Origin: Phoenix dactylifera
Lineage: Eukaryota; Streptophyta; Magnoliopsida; Arecales; Arecaceae
Direction: 5' to 3'
Length of the DNA stretch: 64,000 nucleotides
Assembly: GCF_009389715.1 (NCBI RefSeq)
Contig: NC_052409.1
Coordinates: 4,825,775 to 4,889,774, forward strand
Shown in pieces: positions 37,703-49,778 of this stretch (positions within the stretch are counted from its first letter, which is position 1; each line of letters starts with the position of its first letter). A model generated the notes under the pieces. The model saw only the letters and a list, made by a program, of their open reading frames with translations. It was not told the origin of the DNA and ran no database searches. Both the position numbers and the translations under genes were made by a program.

Positions 37703-39030
37703 TTTTTTTTTACATTATTATTTTGATAATCTATGCAATTGGTTTCTTTTTTGTTGTTGTTGTTGTAGTATAGATACTATCTAAGGGATCATGTGCATGA
37801 ATTATGAAAAGCTATAGTATTGGTGGTCTCTCTCTCCTTCTCTCTCTCTGTGTGCGTGCGTGCCTCTCTCTCTTGGTCAATTAGTCGATGAATTGAAAAG
37901 TTACACCATTGATGGTCTCTGTGTGCAACCTTCATGCTCGCTTGGTCATTACAAGTGCTTTTTTTTCTTGGAAAATTTATCACGAGTGTCACACTGGTGA
38001 ATGAGAAACATGAAATTATGAAATAATCTTTGGCGTTTACCTGAAAAAAAAAAGAAGAGATGTTGGGTAGCTTAATTAATGAATATGATTATAAACATTA
38101 CTTTGGATTGTGTATGCTTGATAAGATAAAACCCATACAACTTGATAAGAGCTTAAATTTAAACATTATAAAAGATAAAAACAGTGTCATATATGAGACA
38201 AGATAATTTCCTAACTAAGAGAGAAGGATAATTTGATTGAATCCATGATTATTGAATCATATCAGACCATCTGCATCAACACTTAAACGGAACATTGGTG
38301 CTTGCTCTTGACACGACTCCTTTGAGATACTTGACGATTGGGACGTGAGGAAGGGGAAGATCTTGAGAAAAATTACATTTGTTTTTGATAATTTAGCGCT
38401 GTATATTTTAGAAGACTCGAGGGTACAAAGTAGATGGCTCTAAGTGGGTAAAATCTTAACTTGATCAAGCCAAGGTGGGTCACTTTCGTCTAACCCAGTC
38501 AAGTTTTGGGCCTTAACGTACGCCTAATAAGGTTAACTTCAATGAGGACCCAACCCTTGCACAAACAAGCCAAATTAAGGGTATGTTTGAATGAGGACTT
38601 CCCAAATCAGCTCCACTAGACTAACATTTCTGCGATTTAATCTACAAAAGAAATAGTGTCAACTGTAGAACGTTTGATTCAGAATATTCCACCCATTGTT
38701 TCCATTCGAAGATCTTGGAAGGGTTGAACTACTCCCCTTTGTTGAAACATTTCCTTCAGGAAGCTACCACCTGATGTCTCAATGTAAGGTGGATTAGCTC
38801 TTGATGCATTTGCTTAGAACAACTAATTTCGCCCCTGATCCAAGAAGAATGAAGAGACATGTTAAACAAATCCTTCCATTACAATACTACACAAACGTTT
38901 GATATCTTTGACTAAAATTGTGTACAGGACTAGGTTGCTATGTCATAAACTTGGCCCTAGTCCTTTGCCACCAAATCCAGTATAACAAGAGGGGACTTCC
39001 TTCAAAATCCAACCATGACTCACAATTGTT
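37703..39030. other. Intergenic between PSI and lectin-like gene
   Basis: The first few hundred bases are presumably PSI 3' UTR, with T-rich and CT-rich patches (37825-37875). The rest is AT-rich with no recognised gene or transposon end. Confidence 0.6.
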
Positions 39031-39031
39031 G

Positions 39032-39039
39032 TATATAAA
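39032..39039 (+). promoter_or_regulatory. TATA box of the lectin-like gene
   Basis: TATATAAA lies 211 bp upstream of the chosen ATG at 39243. This gives a leader of about 170-180 bp. Confidence 0.55.
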
Positions 39040-39242
39040 ACTAAAAACACAAGGCCCATGGCCTACTCTTAAATCCATGCACTGCTCCATTGCCTCTTCT
39101 TTCAAAATAAAATGCTCGTCACTATCTCCTACTCCATTTCAAGTTGCACCAACCCCGCACTCCAGACTCCGTTAAAACGCCTCCCATCCTTCGTTCTCAT
39201 CGCACCTCATTGATCCATTACTCGATCACCAACAACCAAGGC

Positions 39243-40385
39243 ATGGAGCTCTTTTCCCTCAGAACCAAGCACGTCACATCCTTCCTCCTCTACCTCTCCA
39301 TCTCCTCTCTCCTCCTATCCATACCCTCATTGGCCACCGTACCCTCAGGCACCATGCAAAGAACCACGAAGCAGCAAATCCTCGCAACCATCCCTCCGAA
39401 CTCCGCCGAAAACAACCAGCCCTTCCTCACCTCCCCTTCCGGCACGTACACTGCCTACCTCCTCCGCCGCGAGACTGCTCCGGCAGCCGGAGGCTTCGGC
39501 AACGACTTCTGCTACATCCAGGTCCAGGAAACCGCCTCCAAAAAGAGTATGTGGGAGTCGGAGTGCGCTCCGGTGAGCACCGCCAACGCGTGCTCGCTGG
39601 TGTTCGACGACGAAGGGCTCGAAGTGTTCGACGGGAGCGAGTCGGTGTGGAACGGAGACGGCAAGGGGGAGAGCTTCCCGGCGAGGTTGGACCTGGTGGA
39701 CGACGGCGACATGCGGGTTATAGACAAGGAGGGAGAGCTGTTCTGGAGGGCGTCGGACGACCCACGGGCGAACCAGGGGTGTGGGTTGGCCGGGTCGCCG
39801 GGGCTGGCACCGGAATCGCCGCCATTTTCCAAACCGATCGGCACCAACGGGAATCTTCCCTTCGGCCAGCAGCAGCAGCAGCCAGAAGGCGCCCCGCAGC
39901 CGCAGGAGGAGCAGTCACAGCCGGTCGGAGTCCCGCCACAGGCTGAGGCTGTGGAAGCTCCGCCGCAACAGGAAGAGGAGCAGGAGCAGCAGCCGGTGGG
40001 AGCACCGCAGCCTAATGGAGTGATCGGGCAGCAGCAGCAGGAGCCACCAGTCGAAGCACCGCAGCCTAATGGAGTCATCGGGCAGCAGCAGCAGGAGCCA
40101 CCAGTCGAAGCACCGCAGCCTAATGGAGTCATCGGGCAGCAGCAGCAGGAGCCACCAGTCGGAGCTCCGCAGCCCAATGGAGTGCTCGGGCAGCAGCAGC
40201 AGACGGGAGTGCAGGGGCCGGCGGAAGGCTTGAATGGATTGAATCAGCCCTCGGATTCGAGTTCGGATGTGCAGCCGCTGGTGGATTATAATAGGTATGA
40301 TAGTGGGAGTCCGAGGGGAGTGGAGAGCTGGGTTGGGATGTGTTTGGGTCTTGTGAGTCTCTTAGTTTATGGGATTATCTTCTGA
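39243..40385 (+). CDS. Secreted bulb-lectin-like protein with Q/P-rich repeats and GPI-like tail
   Basis: Intronless, 380 aa from the chosen start. An N-terminal signal peptide (about 1-31, hydrophobic FLLYLSISSLLLS, cleavage after SLA) supports ATG 39243. The in-frame ATG at 39144 would bury it behind 33 polar residues. Residues about 50-180 resemble a bulb-type (B-)lectin/EP1-like fold: FLTSPSGTYTAYLLRRE, LVFDDEGLEVFDGSESVWNG, RLDLVDDGDMRVIDKEGELF and conserved Cys. A low-complexity Q/P/E region holds four 18-residue units (APQPNGVIGQQQQEPPVE type). The tail DSGSPRG followed by WVGMCLGLVSLLVYGIIF looks like a GPI-attachment signal. It is therefore probably cell-surface or wall-associated. 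Carbohydrate binding is not shown; the mannose-binding residues are not evident. I do not recognise a characterised orthologue. Confidence 0.83.
   Translation: MELFSLRTKHVTSFLLYLSISSLLLSIPSLATVPSGTMQRTTKQQILATIPPNSAENNQPFLTSPSGTYTAYLLRRETAPAAGGFGNDFCYIQVQETASKKSMWESECAPVSTANACSLVFDDEGLEVFDGSESVWNGDGKGESFPARLDLVDDGDMRVIDKEGELFWRASDDPRANQGCGLAGSPGLAPESPPFSKPIGTNGNLPFGQQQQQPEGAPQPQEEQSQPVGVPPQAEAVEAPPQQEEEQEQQPVGAPQPNGVIGQQQQEPPVEAPQPNGVIGQQQQEPPVEAPQPNGVIGQQQQEPPVGAPQPNGVLGQQQQTGVQGPAEGLNGLNQPSDSSSDVQPLVDYNRYDSGSPRGVESWVGMCLGLVSLLVYGIIF
40002..40211 (+). repeat. 54-bp in-frame tandem repeat, about four units
   Basis: Units start at 40002, 40056, 40110 and 40164. Units 1-3 differ at only a few bases and unit 4 diverges after GGGCAGCAGCAGCAG. 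Each encodes 18 residues with a Q4 core. The near identity of units suggests recent slippage or unequal exchange. Confidence 0.93.
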
Positions 40386-41589
40386 GGGCTGGAGTTGGTG
40401 TGGTGATTCGACGTGTGGAGTTTGTTTACTACTCTTGATTTGTCTGTCAATCCAAACTCGTATTGTTGTATTTTCTTGTCATTAATTATTGTATCGATGT
40501 TGCTATTTCTTTCTGCTACTAAGTAGCAAATTGTGTTTAAAAAAGTATCCCGTTATCTCGTGTGCTTTCTATGATCAGGCTTCTTATTTCCTTTTCTTTT
40601 TCTGTAGCTTAATACTTCGATTCTTTTGCACTCTTTATGGCTATCTCAGTTCAATCTCTAAATAAAGGACCCGCAGCAGAACTCAAGTTCCAGCAAACTC
40701 AATGACAGGGCCGCTAACATCTTTTGGAATTCAAGTTAAACCCTAGCTATGCGATGCTCAAATTTATACTCTGGTCGGTAACGTTATCACTTTTCTTTTC
40801 AAAAAATCTAAAAATAAAATTTTTATTTTTATTTTTTTCTAAAATTTTGATAATAGAAAATAAATTTAGTTTTTTTTTTAATATGGGCCGGTGATGTTGC
40901 TGACGATGAGGGAGAGGGAGGGAGCTAGCGACGTGGTTGAGGATAAAAGAAGAAGATGGAGATGAGCCGACGACATGGTTGGAGATGAGGGATAGCTTGG
41001 TATTAGGCGGAGACATGGCCAGCAAGGCTCCAAGAGCCGGTGTAGTTGGGCGGAGGCGACAAGACTGAGAGCTAGATCCGATAGAGGGAGAGGAGTTGAG
41101 AGGAAATTTTTTCTTTTATTTTTTTAAAAATAATGAAAGTTGTTAAAAAATAAAAATATAAATAGGTAACTAAACATATTTTTTGTATTGAATTTTGTAA
41201 TTTTTATTTTTTAAAAAAATACTACAAAACATGCCCTAAAGGTGAGAATTTTTTTTGACCTATTTCAATATCCTACTCTACTGCAAATGGGCAGTGTAGG
41301 TTGAGAGGGTACGACACCTTAACCAATATCTTTTTCTTTTTTTTTTCCTTTGGGGCCTTATATATTATATTCAACACGCTTATGGCCCGCTTGGTAGTGC
41401 TCTTATTTTCTGTTCTTGTTTTCAAAACCGCAAAAGGAGAACATGAAGAAACCTTTTACCTTTGGTTTTTTTCCTTTTTTTTTTTTTTTCAAACCTTCAA
41501 CAGCTCTAGAAGCAAAGATTTATTGCTTTCAGAAATAACCAAAGTAGGGCTACACCCACATTCATTATGTGTGAGTCGCTGTTGTGCCA

Positions 41590-41637
<48 letters not shown>

Positions 41638-43900
41638 TAAAGTTAAAAATAAAAAATAGAGAAATTTTGATATGAACGCCATTTTTTAAATCAATCCTTG
41701 TATATATGGGATTTTACTAATTTATAGAGAAATAAAAAAAAAAAAAAAAAAACAAAGACGCCGAGCAGGTCCTTAAATAATAAAGATAAGTGGCCTCATC
41801 TCATACTTAAAGCGTGCAGGTTTCTAACCCCCGTCCCATCTAAGATTTGTCCTGGAAGATTACTATGGAAAAAAATGAGCTATAACCTTTGGCATCCAAA
41901 ATCATGTCACTCCTCATCCAAGTAGAAACATTTTGTTTGGTCCAAATGGTAGAGGAAATGAGTAGAGTGCAATCAAATAGTAATCTAGCAACATTATGAT
42001 GCCATCCATAGCCAAATATATGGTATTAACATACATATAGCTGGGACATTCTGACATGTCTATACTGTCTCGTGGAAAAGAGAAGGAAAAAAAGAGATTA
42101 AAAAAAAACCCAGAAAATTTCGAATCATCCATTGATCGAAATTTCAACATGATATTAACTTGAATTATATGATATACAAAATATATTTTACTGTAGTTTT
42201 ACCGGGACAAACCTTTTTTTTTTTAACGCAAGCGTATTGCTTGAAATTTAATGTAATTTTGAAAAAAATTGAGCTAATTTCGCGATCAAATTTCAAAAAA
42301 GGTAACTTTCAATAAGACAACTTATCTCGAAGTTGAATTCTACTTAAAAAATGATAGATGGATCCATTTCACTTCAGGTTAGACATGGAAGGGTGTGGGT
42401 CTGAACTGTGAACCAAGATCCATCATTTGGATCACGTCTAAATTGGGTTTGGATTAAACTAGAAAGGCACGCTAGGAATCATGTCTATAGGTAGGATTAG
42501 AGTTTCTAAAGATCCACACTAGGTCCTTGGGTTGGAAAAATAGACCTTCTCCAAACCAGAAGTCCTAAGGAGGTCTCAATAAAGAGAAGAGGAGAAGGGC
42601 AATCTAAACATCTCTATTTTTTTCTTAATTTTACTTAGGTGGGTGGATCATACCAGACGAATACGGATGCATCCAATAAAATCAAAAAATAAAATATCTC
42701 GGAGTGCTGAGGGCAACTCTCCATCTTCAATGGCCCGAAAGGCAGAAAGGCCCCTCCATATCTAAACATCTCTTCAATAGAGTTCTCAATGAATCATGCA
42801 CGTTTTAAGACTCAGAGCTAATGTAGAAGGGGCAGGCAACCAACATGGCAAGAACTCAAAGGCATATTTGCCAAGATTTTTAATACCAAATTTGCAAAAT
42901 AAACAAAATAATGTTAAATCAGCAAACCAAGAATGTGTTTCTTTTTTCTTTGGCAACTTGAATAAGAAAGAAATTGGTTTCTTTTACAAAATTATCTAAT
43001 ATACAAGTTGTTATGTGATTTCTAAAATAAGCCTAATAAAATTATGCTAATAAATAAAGATAATATAAGTTGATACGGAATTACGCTAATAAAAAAAATA
43101 TTATCAGCGATGCAGGTTATTATGCGATTCCTAAAATTATTATAACAGTAAACATAGTAATACATTAAAGCAAAAAATCATGATTTTTTTATATCATCCT
43201 TAAAATACATCGAACATCATTTTTTTTTATTTTCTAAATTACTATCAACAAATCAATTTTGGTTAATTAGTATCCTTAAAATGATGCTCCATTGGCATGG
43301 ATCGAGCCAGATACCTCATGAGGTGGAGTAAATTACCACCTCTATCAACTAGTCCATCAAAACAACATCCTTGAGCAAGAATGCTTATTCCATCCACCCA
43401 ACTTCTTCTCCATTCATTGTCACCATTCATTAATGGTTGCGTGGATGTAATAAAAAGCACATCAGATGGATGGATTGTGGCTATCCAATTGCATGCATCC
43501 ATCTATGAAATGGCACTCTCACTCTCCGGCAGGGCTCCACCTCCTCATAATCTTCTCCGACTTTCATAGTAATCACATCGTACCATAATGCACGCAGACC
43601 CTCAACTCACGCATTTGCAGGGCCCACCCTGTTTTAATCCCAATCCAAATTGACATTGCCACCCTATCGAGTTTATCCATTTCCACATAGCCGAGCGGCC
43701 CCACGCCTATTCTCGATATTCCGTCCTCGTAGAACCCAGCCTGGCTCTACCTAGAGCACGGGTGGGTTAACATAGCGGTACAGCCAATCCAGCTCTTAGC
43801 TGTGTCAGCCGCATCCTGGATAGACTGTCCTCGGATAAGCTCTCCCATCTCCCCTGCTTTTGAACTGCCCCTAAGGTTCACCCCCTTTCACCTTTCTTCT
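40386..43900. other. Intergenic, AT-rich, no gene recognised
   Basis: 3.5 kb containing a TE-like segment with AT-rich flanks around a G-rich core (about 40780-41240), an AAT microsatellite and several poly-T or poly-A runs. The short frames show no conserved domain. Confidence 0.65.
41589..41635. repeat. (AAT)n microsatellite
   Basis: About 15 AAT triplets without interruption. Confidence 0.97.
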
Positions 43901-43903
43901 CGC

Positions 43904-43910
43904 TTAAATA
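43904..43910 (+). promoter_or_regulatory. TATA-like element of the DnaJ gene
   Basis: TTAAATA lies 64 bp upstream of the ATG. It is plausible but not a canonical TATA box. Confidence 0.35.
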
Positions 43911-43967
43911 GGCCATCCCGATTCCGAATTCCAGGCACTCTTCAGACCTTCTTTCGCTTATGCTCTC

Positions 43968-44453
43968 ATGATTACCCCGCCCTCTCTCGCTTGTTCCCAA
44001 TTCCTTGGCGCTCGGATCCCGACTCCCTTCTTCTCCCCGATTTCCAAGCTCCGATCGTCCCCGCGCTGCGCTGCGTTGCACGCCCCGGCGATGGCGGCCG
44101 ACACGGGGACGCTGTACGACGTGCTCGGTCTCACCGCTAGGGCCACCGGCGGGGACATCAAGGCGGCGTACCGGCGGCTGGCGCGGGCGTGCCACCCGGA
44201 CGTGGTGGGGGCCGACCGGAAGGGGGCGTCGGCCGACGAGTTCAAGCGGATCCACGCCGCCTACGCCACCCTCTCCGATCCGGAGAAGCGCGCCGACTAC
44301 GACCGCAGGTTGGCGGCGGCGACGGCTATCGGCCGGCAGCAGTGGTCGCCGCGCGGCCCGCGGCCGTTCTCCTCGTCCGCCTCGAGCCCATCGGCGGCGA
44401 CCTCTTTCTCCGGCTTCGCTCGCCGGACGTGGGAGACGGACCAGTGTTGGTAG
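43968..44453 (+). CDS. J11: Chloroplast DnaJ11-type small J-protein
   Basis: Intronless, 161 aa. Residues 1-42 (rich in S, P, R and A, FFSPISKLRSSPRCAA) form a chloroplast transit peptide. A J-domain follows at about 48-113: TLYDVLGLTARATGGDIKAA, then YRRLARACHPDVV with the HPD motif at 76-78, then FKRIHAAYATLSDPEKRADY. The C-terminal GFARRTWETDQCW is the signature of the plant DnaJ 11/J8 group. Such proteins stimulate stromal Hsp70 ATPase through the HPD loop and have been linked to carbon assimilation and stress tolerance. Third codon positions are almost all G or C. The start gives a proper transit peptide. The internal ATG at residue 42 would remove it. Confidence 0.94.
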   Translation: MITPPSLACSQFLGARIPTPFFSPISKLRSSPRCAALHAPAMAADTGTLYDVLGLTARATGGDIKAAYRRLARACHPDVVGADRKGASADEFKRIHAAYATLSDPEKRADYDRRLAAATAIGRQQWSPRGPRPFSSSASSPSAATSFSGFARRTWETDQCW

Positions 44454-45665
44454 AAAAAGTGCGGCGGGTCGAGGTCCGGATCGAGTTCGGCCGGCCGGAA
44501 CGGGGAGCGAATCGGTCCGATGGGCGGACCGGTCTTGTTTGTTTATATATTATTAAGCGGAGGTACGTGAAGGAATATGGGACCGCTGGAGCCGTCGGAT
44601 GAGATCTCCAGCTTACCATATGTTGGTGGGAAAAGGCAACTGTATTTTTAGTAGCCTCGGCCATCTTTGCACAGATTTAATGCGACACCATTTAGTTCTT
44701 CTCAGTTTCATCTTACTCAGTCATTGGGCAGCATTACTCCTTATTTTGTTCATTTTTTTGGCTTTTAATATGTAAATATTCATATATCAAAAAAATGTAA
44801 ATATGCATATACCAAATAAATGTAAATATTCATGTAATTTATGGAATCGTTGTTTGTGGTGTAATTTTGATTGGGTTGAAGAAATGAATGACTATCTAAA
44901 TAAAATACATGAATATTTTGTTATAGCGGCGGCCCACACATAATGGGTGTGAATGAGTCCAACAAAATCAAAAAACAAAAGATTACTGAAGGGGTTAAGC
45001 AATGACATGTGATCCGTTTACATAAAATCTCTAGAATGGTAAGCAGAAAAGGAGGTAATTCAGTCTGCGATACAAAAATTTAACTTAGTATTGCTTGATG
45101 TTATATTATTATAGAATGAAAAATAGAGATCACCTGGGGTCAGTGCAAGTGTAGAGAGACAGAAAAGGTTTTAAAATAAAAAAAAATAACAAATAGAAAG
45201 TTATATTAACTAGTTGAAACAAAGCAATGCACACATTATATATATTGCTTCTCACATGCATCAAACATGTCTTTTTTATATATATATACTTTTGGCTACA
45301 AATGCATCAAACATGTGTAGCACTAATACAAATTAAATTAGAGAAACTATTTTCGTTGAAGTTAAAATAATCATTTTTTTTCCTAAAAAAGACTTGCAAG
45401 AGGGGTCACAATTCAAGATGGTACCCACTAATCATCCTAGGCAACCAAGCTTACAAACCGTCAAAATACTTCTTCAACTTCCATAAAGCTTATGTGCTGA
45501 ACTAAATTGATATCGGTGCAAGAGTCGTGTGGTACTGCCCGAATGAGACAACGCTACCCCGCGTTCGTATTGGATGCGTCATGGCCCAGCGTCCTTGTGA
45601 TCCTCTCAAGCGATCTTATCTGAAATCCTGGAGCCCACACCCTACCAAAACTAACCGCCCTCCAT

Positions 45666-45687
45666 CTCTCTCTCTCTCTCTCTCTCT
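45666..45687. repeat. (CT)11 microsatellite
   Basis: A pure CT run, followed by a CACACA stretch. Confidence 0.9.
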
Positions 45688-45888
45688 TTCACACACGCAC
45701 ACCCATTCGTTTAACACATGATCTTAACCAGATGGTTTCTAGTAGAAGATATGCTTCACATGATTAAGGGTGCAAATTTGTGGAGGCATAATAGTATGAC
45801 ATAGGATAAGTTAAAAATTTATGTAGTATTTATATACTTTTGGGCTCATCTATTTAAATGCTTTAGATTTTTAGATAGGATCTTAATA

Positions 45889-45942
45889 TGGTGTCATCCT
45901 TGCAAGCTACTAAAGTTTTTCAAAAGTTTCGGTTCAAATCCT
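45889..45942 (+). mobile_element. tRNA-like box A/box B or LTR primer-binding-site remnant
   Basis: TGGTGTCATC resembles the TGGTATCAGA primer-binding site of plant LTR retrotransposons. About 35 bp later a perfect box B, GGTTCAAATCC, occurs. The preceding GGGCTCATCTATTTAAATGC resembles a retroelement LTR end. It does not fold as a complete tRNA. A SINE or LTR remnant is likely; which one is unresolved. Confidence 0.4.
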
Positions 45943-46014
45943 GTCTTTACCAGTATTATTGGGAGGTTAAATATATTTAAGACCAAAATTTGCCATACCG
46001 ATACATGGTATGAG

Positions 46015-46372
46015 TAGAGCTGATCAAAATTCAGGCCAGGTCGGGCTCGAGCCGGGCTCTACAGGAGAAATTAGGCTCGATGGCTATGCCTAGGCCCGGC
46101 CCAGCCTGACTGTTGGACTTAAATTTTTGTCCAAGCCCGACCCGACTTTATAAATCTGATCCTAGACCCGTCTAACCCGGCCCGACAGGCCCGATTTTTT
46201 TCTTTGTTTGGAATGTAGAAATGGGCCACAATGGCCCGACTAGGCCTAGCCCGATTTTTTTGGTCGGGCCGCTTTTCCTGCCCAGGCATGACCCATGGGC
46301 CTTTTTTTAATGCCCAAGCCCGAAAAATTTCGGGCCGGGCTGGGCAGGCCAGAAGGCCTGTGATCAGCTCTA
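46015..46372. mobile_element. hAT-like MITE with GC-rich GGCCCG interior
   Basis: Perfect 12-bp terminal inverted repeats, TAGAGCTGATCA at 46015-46026 and its reverse complement at 46361-46372. The next bases, rich in GGCC/GCCCG, are also mirrored. Flanks GTATGAG (46008-46014) and GTATGAA (46373-46379) look like a target-site duplication. It is 358 bp and non-coding. Confidence 0.8.
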
Positions 46373-46419
46373 GTATGAAGAACGTACAAATATTCGATAT
46401 GTCGAATCAGACTTGTGCT

Positions 46420-46760
46420 TGAAGCAAGCTATGGCCACACGCCACCTGACCTTCGCCATTCCCTCTTATAATGAGGAACGGATCATACCTCCGCTACCTG
46501 AGCACCTCCACGGGGACTATAAATAGCCTCATCAGGTAATGCTGAAGGATTTTTTGGCTGGACCACCTAAGATCCACTCTAACTTTATCATCGGAGGGCT
46601 CTCACCAGAATTCCACCGGTGAGACTTTGTGTAGGTCTGCCGGCGCGTAGAAAGCGGCATCCTCACTCTTTCCCAACCGGTAGCTATTCCGGCGTGGCCA
46701 ACCTCAGGCCGAATTTGAACCACAACAAGACATTTTGTATTGAGTGTACCGTAATATAAT
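46420..46760 (+). mobile_element. LTR-like segment (solo LTR or LTR fragment)
   Basis: GC-rich relative to its surroundings. It contains TATAAATA at 46518-46525, followed by GCCTCATCAGGTAATGC and a TTTATCATCGGAGGG block typical, as I recall, of monocot Gypsy/Copia LTR leaders, and ends near TTTGTATTGAGTGTACCG. No internal retroviral-type coding sequence is adjacent. The ends are uncertain. Confidence 0.5.
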
Positions 46761-48780
46761 AGAATGTTATCGGTACTGAAACGGGAACAGTGACTCATTT
46801 CAATTAATAAGATAGCTTATTCGCTAATAGCATTCTCTCTAAGTCATGATGGTACATAAAACGAAATATTTGTAAGCATGAGCATGCAAAAGTATGTCGA
46901 TGCTGCACATTTGATTATGTGGTGTTTAAGCCTACTCGTCTCACTGCACGTATCCTCTTCGATCAGCAAAAAGATCAAATGCAGCTTTTAAGATATTCAG
47001 ACACTCGTCGAGAGGCATCAAAGTGCGGTGCAAGAAAAACATGCGACTCCTTTGGGAATGCATGTCCTATAGGAAATTCAATAAGGTCGTGCATCAACTC
47101 TTCTCTTTGCACTACTTTTTAACAACTATCACCCTCGTCCTCATAAATCGTGATTCTAAAATTGACAACAAAATGGCCAATGTTAATAAATTTTTGGATA
47201 TTAGGGTAGATTCTTGCTTTATCTTGGGTGTAACCAGACAATTGCCACCTCATCTTTTTATGTTGTTGTTCATTATGGAGGATCTTGGCAGTGTAATGTA
47301 ATTGTATCTGATGAAGATGTGATTATAAATCTCTACTTCTATCTTGGTATTTTTTTTTTTCTAGTTTGAATAAGAGAGGTGTGATTTTTTGGCTCTGCCA
47401 ACATCTGCCTTTCTAGAAAAATGCCATTATTGATTGAAGCCATACAAAATCTTTACATATGGCTTTCCTTCTGAATGTAATTTCTTCAATTTCCATGGAG
47501 ATACAATTTAGGAATATGGGAGGGATGCAATTGCATCAATTGATTGGCAGAACTTGGACCTATCAAGTAAGCTGACGAAGTACTTAATGGAAGGGACAAA
47601 ATGCCAATGTTTAAAATCCGAATCATCGGATTCGAGCCGATTTGCTCAACAGGACAAATTAGATCTCCAAGAGCCCTACCAAACATTTCAAATCACATTG
47701 GCCAACTGTCTGCTCTTCTTGCTTTGGCCCATTTTTTTTTTTAATTTTCATTATTGTTAAACAAATTAGGTTTTCTCGACCAAGGTCCAACTTTGTGGAA
47801 GCAATAAATGGTTAATATGATATCAAGTCTATGCGTGAATCCAAATTATATTATATGATTCTGGGTTAAGTTGAATCATGCTTCACGTTGAATCTAGATT
47901 TAATCAATTCACTTGCCCCTCACTTCCACCAATTACCCTACATAAGCAAATATGACGATAATCGCCCATAATGTGTCGATAAGTTTCCTTGGAGCTTCAA
48001 ATTTCATGACCTAGTTTTATCCATATGGTGCTTGTTTGAATGAACCATCATAGGATATCAGTGACTCTTAAGGTTCTTGAAGTTTTTCGAGCCCATTCAA
48101 TCAAGGGGAGTTTATTTGCTTAAAAAATGCCCTGCATTGTTTGTTAAATACACATGAAATAAATTTCTTAGACCTACTAATATTGATATGACAATTTAAT
48201 TGTCAAATATATCTCATTGTTAGAAACAACCAATCTTCCTTTGTCACTTGGCCAAAAAAAAAATAAATAAATAAATAATGTGCACAAACATGCTTCCCAT
48301 GGAATTAGTCCTTTTGCTCCCATCTTTGTCTTGGCAAAGGAACACACGCCAATATCAGAGCACAAAGAGACTTGAAATTCAACTATCAAAAACGATGTAC
48401 AATTAATTAGATGAACAATTAATGTTAGAAATTTTTTTGAAGACCTTGACTGATGACTCGAGACCTTGCACGAGTCCAGTCAATCCCAAACCCGTAGAAC
48501 TCAAAACCTAAAACCGATGACCCGGTTGACTCAGTATCGACTTGTCTAAAATTCCCATGGGTCATCCCGAATTGGTCACACGATATGTTTGATAAAAGAT
48601 AATAACGCATATCTTTTTGCTTATTTTTTTTATAAAAATAAATTAAAAAACTTGTATCATTTTTATGGAATACATGTTATACTAGCTATAAGGTTATTGT
48701 TGTTATAATTTTTTTTAGTAATTCATACTTTCAGAATTTTTTTAAAATTTTACTATATATTAAATTTATATTTATTTTAG

Positions 48781-49778
48781 GGTTGTTTTGCATACATACC
48801 TTTCTAAATATTAGAATTTACGTGAATACCCTCTCAAAATTGATATTGTATGTACACCTTCATCAAACACTTGTTTTGTATGTATACCCATCTCTTTTTT
48901 TTTTGCATATATAATATACCCATGCCATCTAACGCTGTTGAAAAGTTAGTGGTATAAAATTAAAATGACAAAAATATCCTTAATGAGTAAATAGGTAAAA
49001 AGAAATTTTTATAAGGGTATACATGCAAATAATAATTTTAGAGCGTATTCATATAATTTCATATATTAAGGAGGGTATACATATAAAAAATTCTTAAATT
49101 TTTATATAAATACCTTTCTAAATATTGAAATTTGCATAAATACCCTCCAAAATGATATTTATATGTATGCCCTCATAAAATATTATTTTTGTATGAATAC
49201 TTTTGACATAACGATTCAGCTAATATGATTAGCCAAAATTATATTTATTTAAATTAAAAATTAATTAAAATTATGAATATATCTTATTATTTCTAAAGCG
49301 GGTAACAGATTAACAGGTCTTACTAAAAATTAATATCTCTTTTTCTTATCTTAATTGTCGAATCAATTTTTTTAAGCAATATTTTTATGGAAAACATTAA
49401 GAATCAAGCACTAGATAAATTCGAGTGATAAAATAGGTTAAAATAGAAAAGAATAAAATTATAATTTTTTGCATATAAACCCTCTTAAATATGTGAAATT
49501 GTATGAATATCCTTATAAAGTCTTATTTGTATATATACCCTTATAAATATTTTTTTGCATATCTACTCATTAAGAGTAGTTCAGTTATTTTTAATTTTAA
49601 AATGCTAATTTTTGATGGCGTTAGATGGTTTAGCACATATGTAAGAAAAAAAGAAAATAAAGGGTATACATGCCAAAAAAAATTTTAAAAAAATATACAT
49701 ATAAATATTAATTTTAGAAGAATATTCATGTAAATTTTAATATTTAGAAGACTACGTACAAAAAAAAAAAACCTTTTT
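48781..49778. repeat. Large imperfect inverted-repeat element with nested internal copies
   Basis: The left arm (TTTCTAAATATTAGAATTTA, then CGTGAATACCCTC) returns in inverted form at 49690-49765 (TAAATTTTAATATTTAGAAG). Related blocks occur inside near 49020-49095 (inverted), 49095-49200 (direct) and 49470-49560 (direct). All read variants of TAAATATT-GAATTT-TGAATACCCT. It looks like two or more related AT-rich MITE-like units inserted in or next to each other. Confidence 0.65.

Noticed and set aside
39512-40177. 221-aa cysteine-rich frame antisense to the lectin-like gene (GGSCCCC repeats)
   Set aside because: The Cys runs are only the reverse complement of the CAG/GGAG repeat that encodes glutamines, so it is not a metallothionein-like or secreted peptide gene.
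40002-40211. Regular repeat as a CRISPR-like array
   Set aside because: The units are contiguous and in frame within a coding sequence, without spacers, in a eukaryotic genome.
40780-41240. AT-rich arms around a G-rich core as a possible MITE
   Set aside because: The two arms are both A/T-rich but do not show convincing terminal inverted repeats or a target duplication when read base by base.
45932-45942. Perfect tRNA box B GGTTCAAATCC as evidence of a tRNA gene
   Set aside because: The flanks do not form acceptor, D or anticodon stems. It fits better as a retroelement primer site or SINE remnant.
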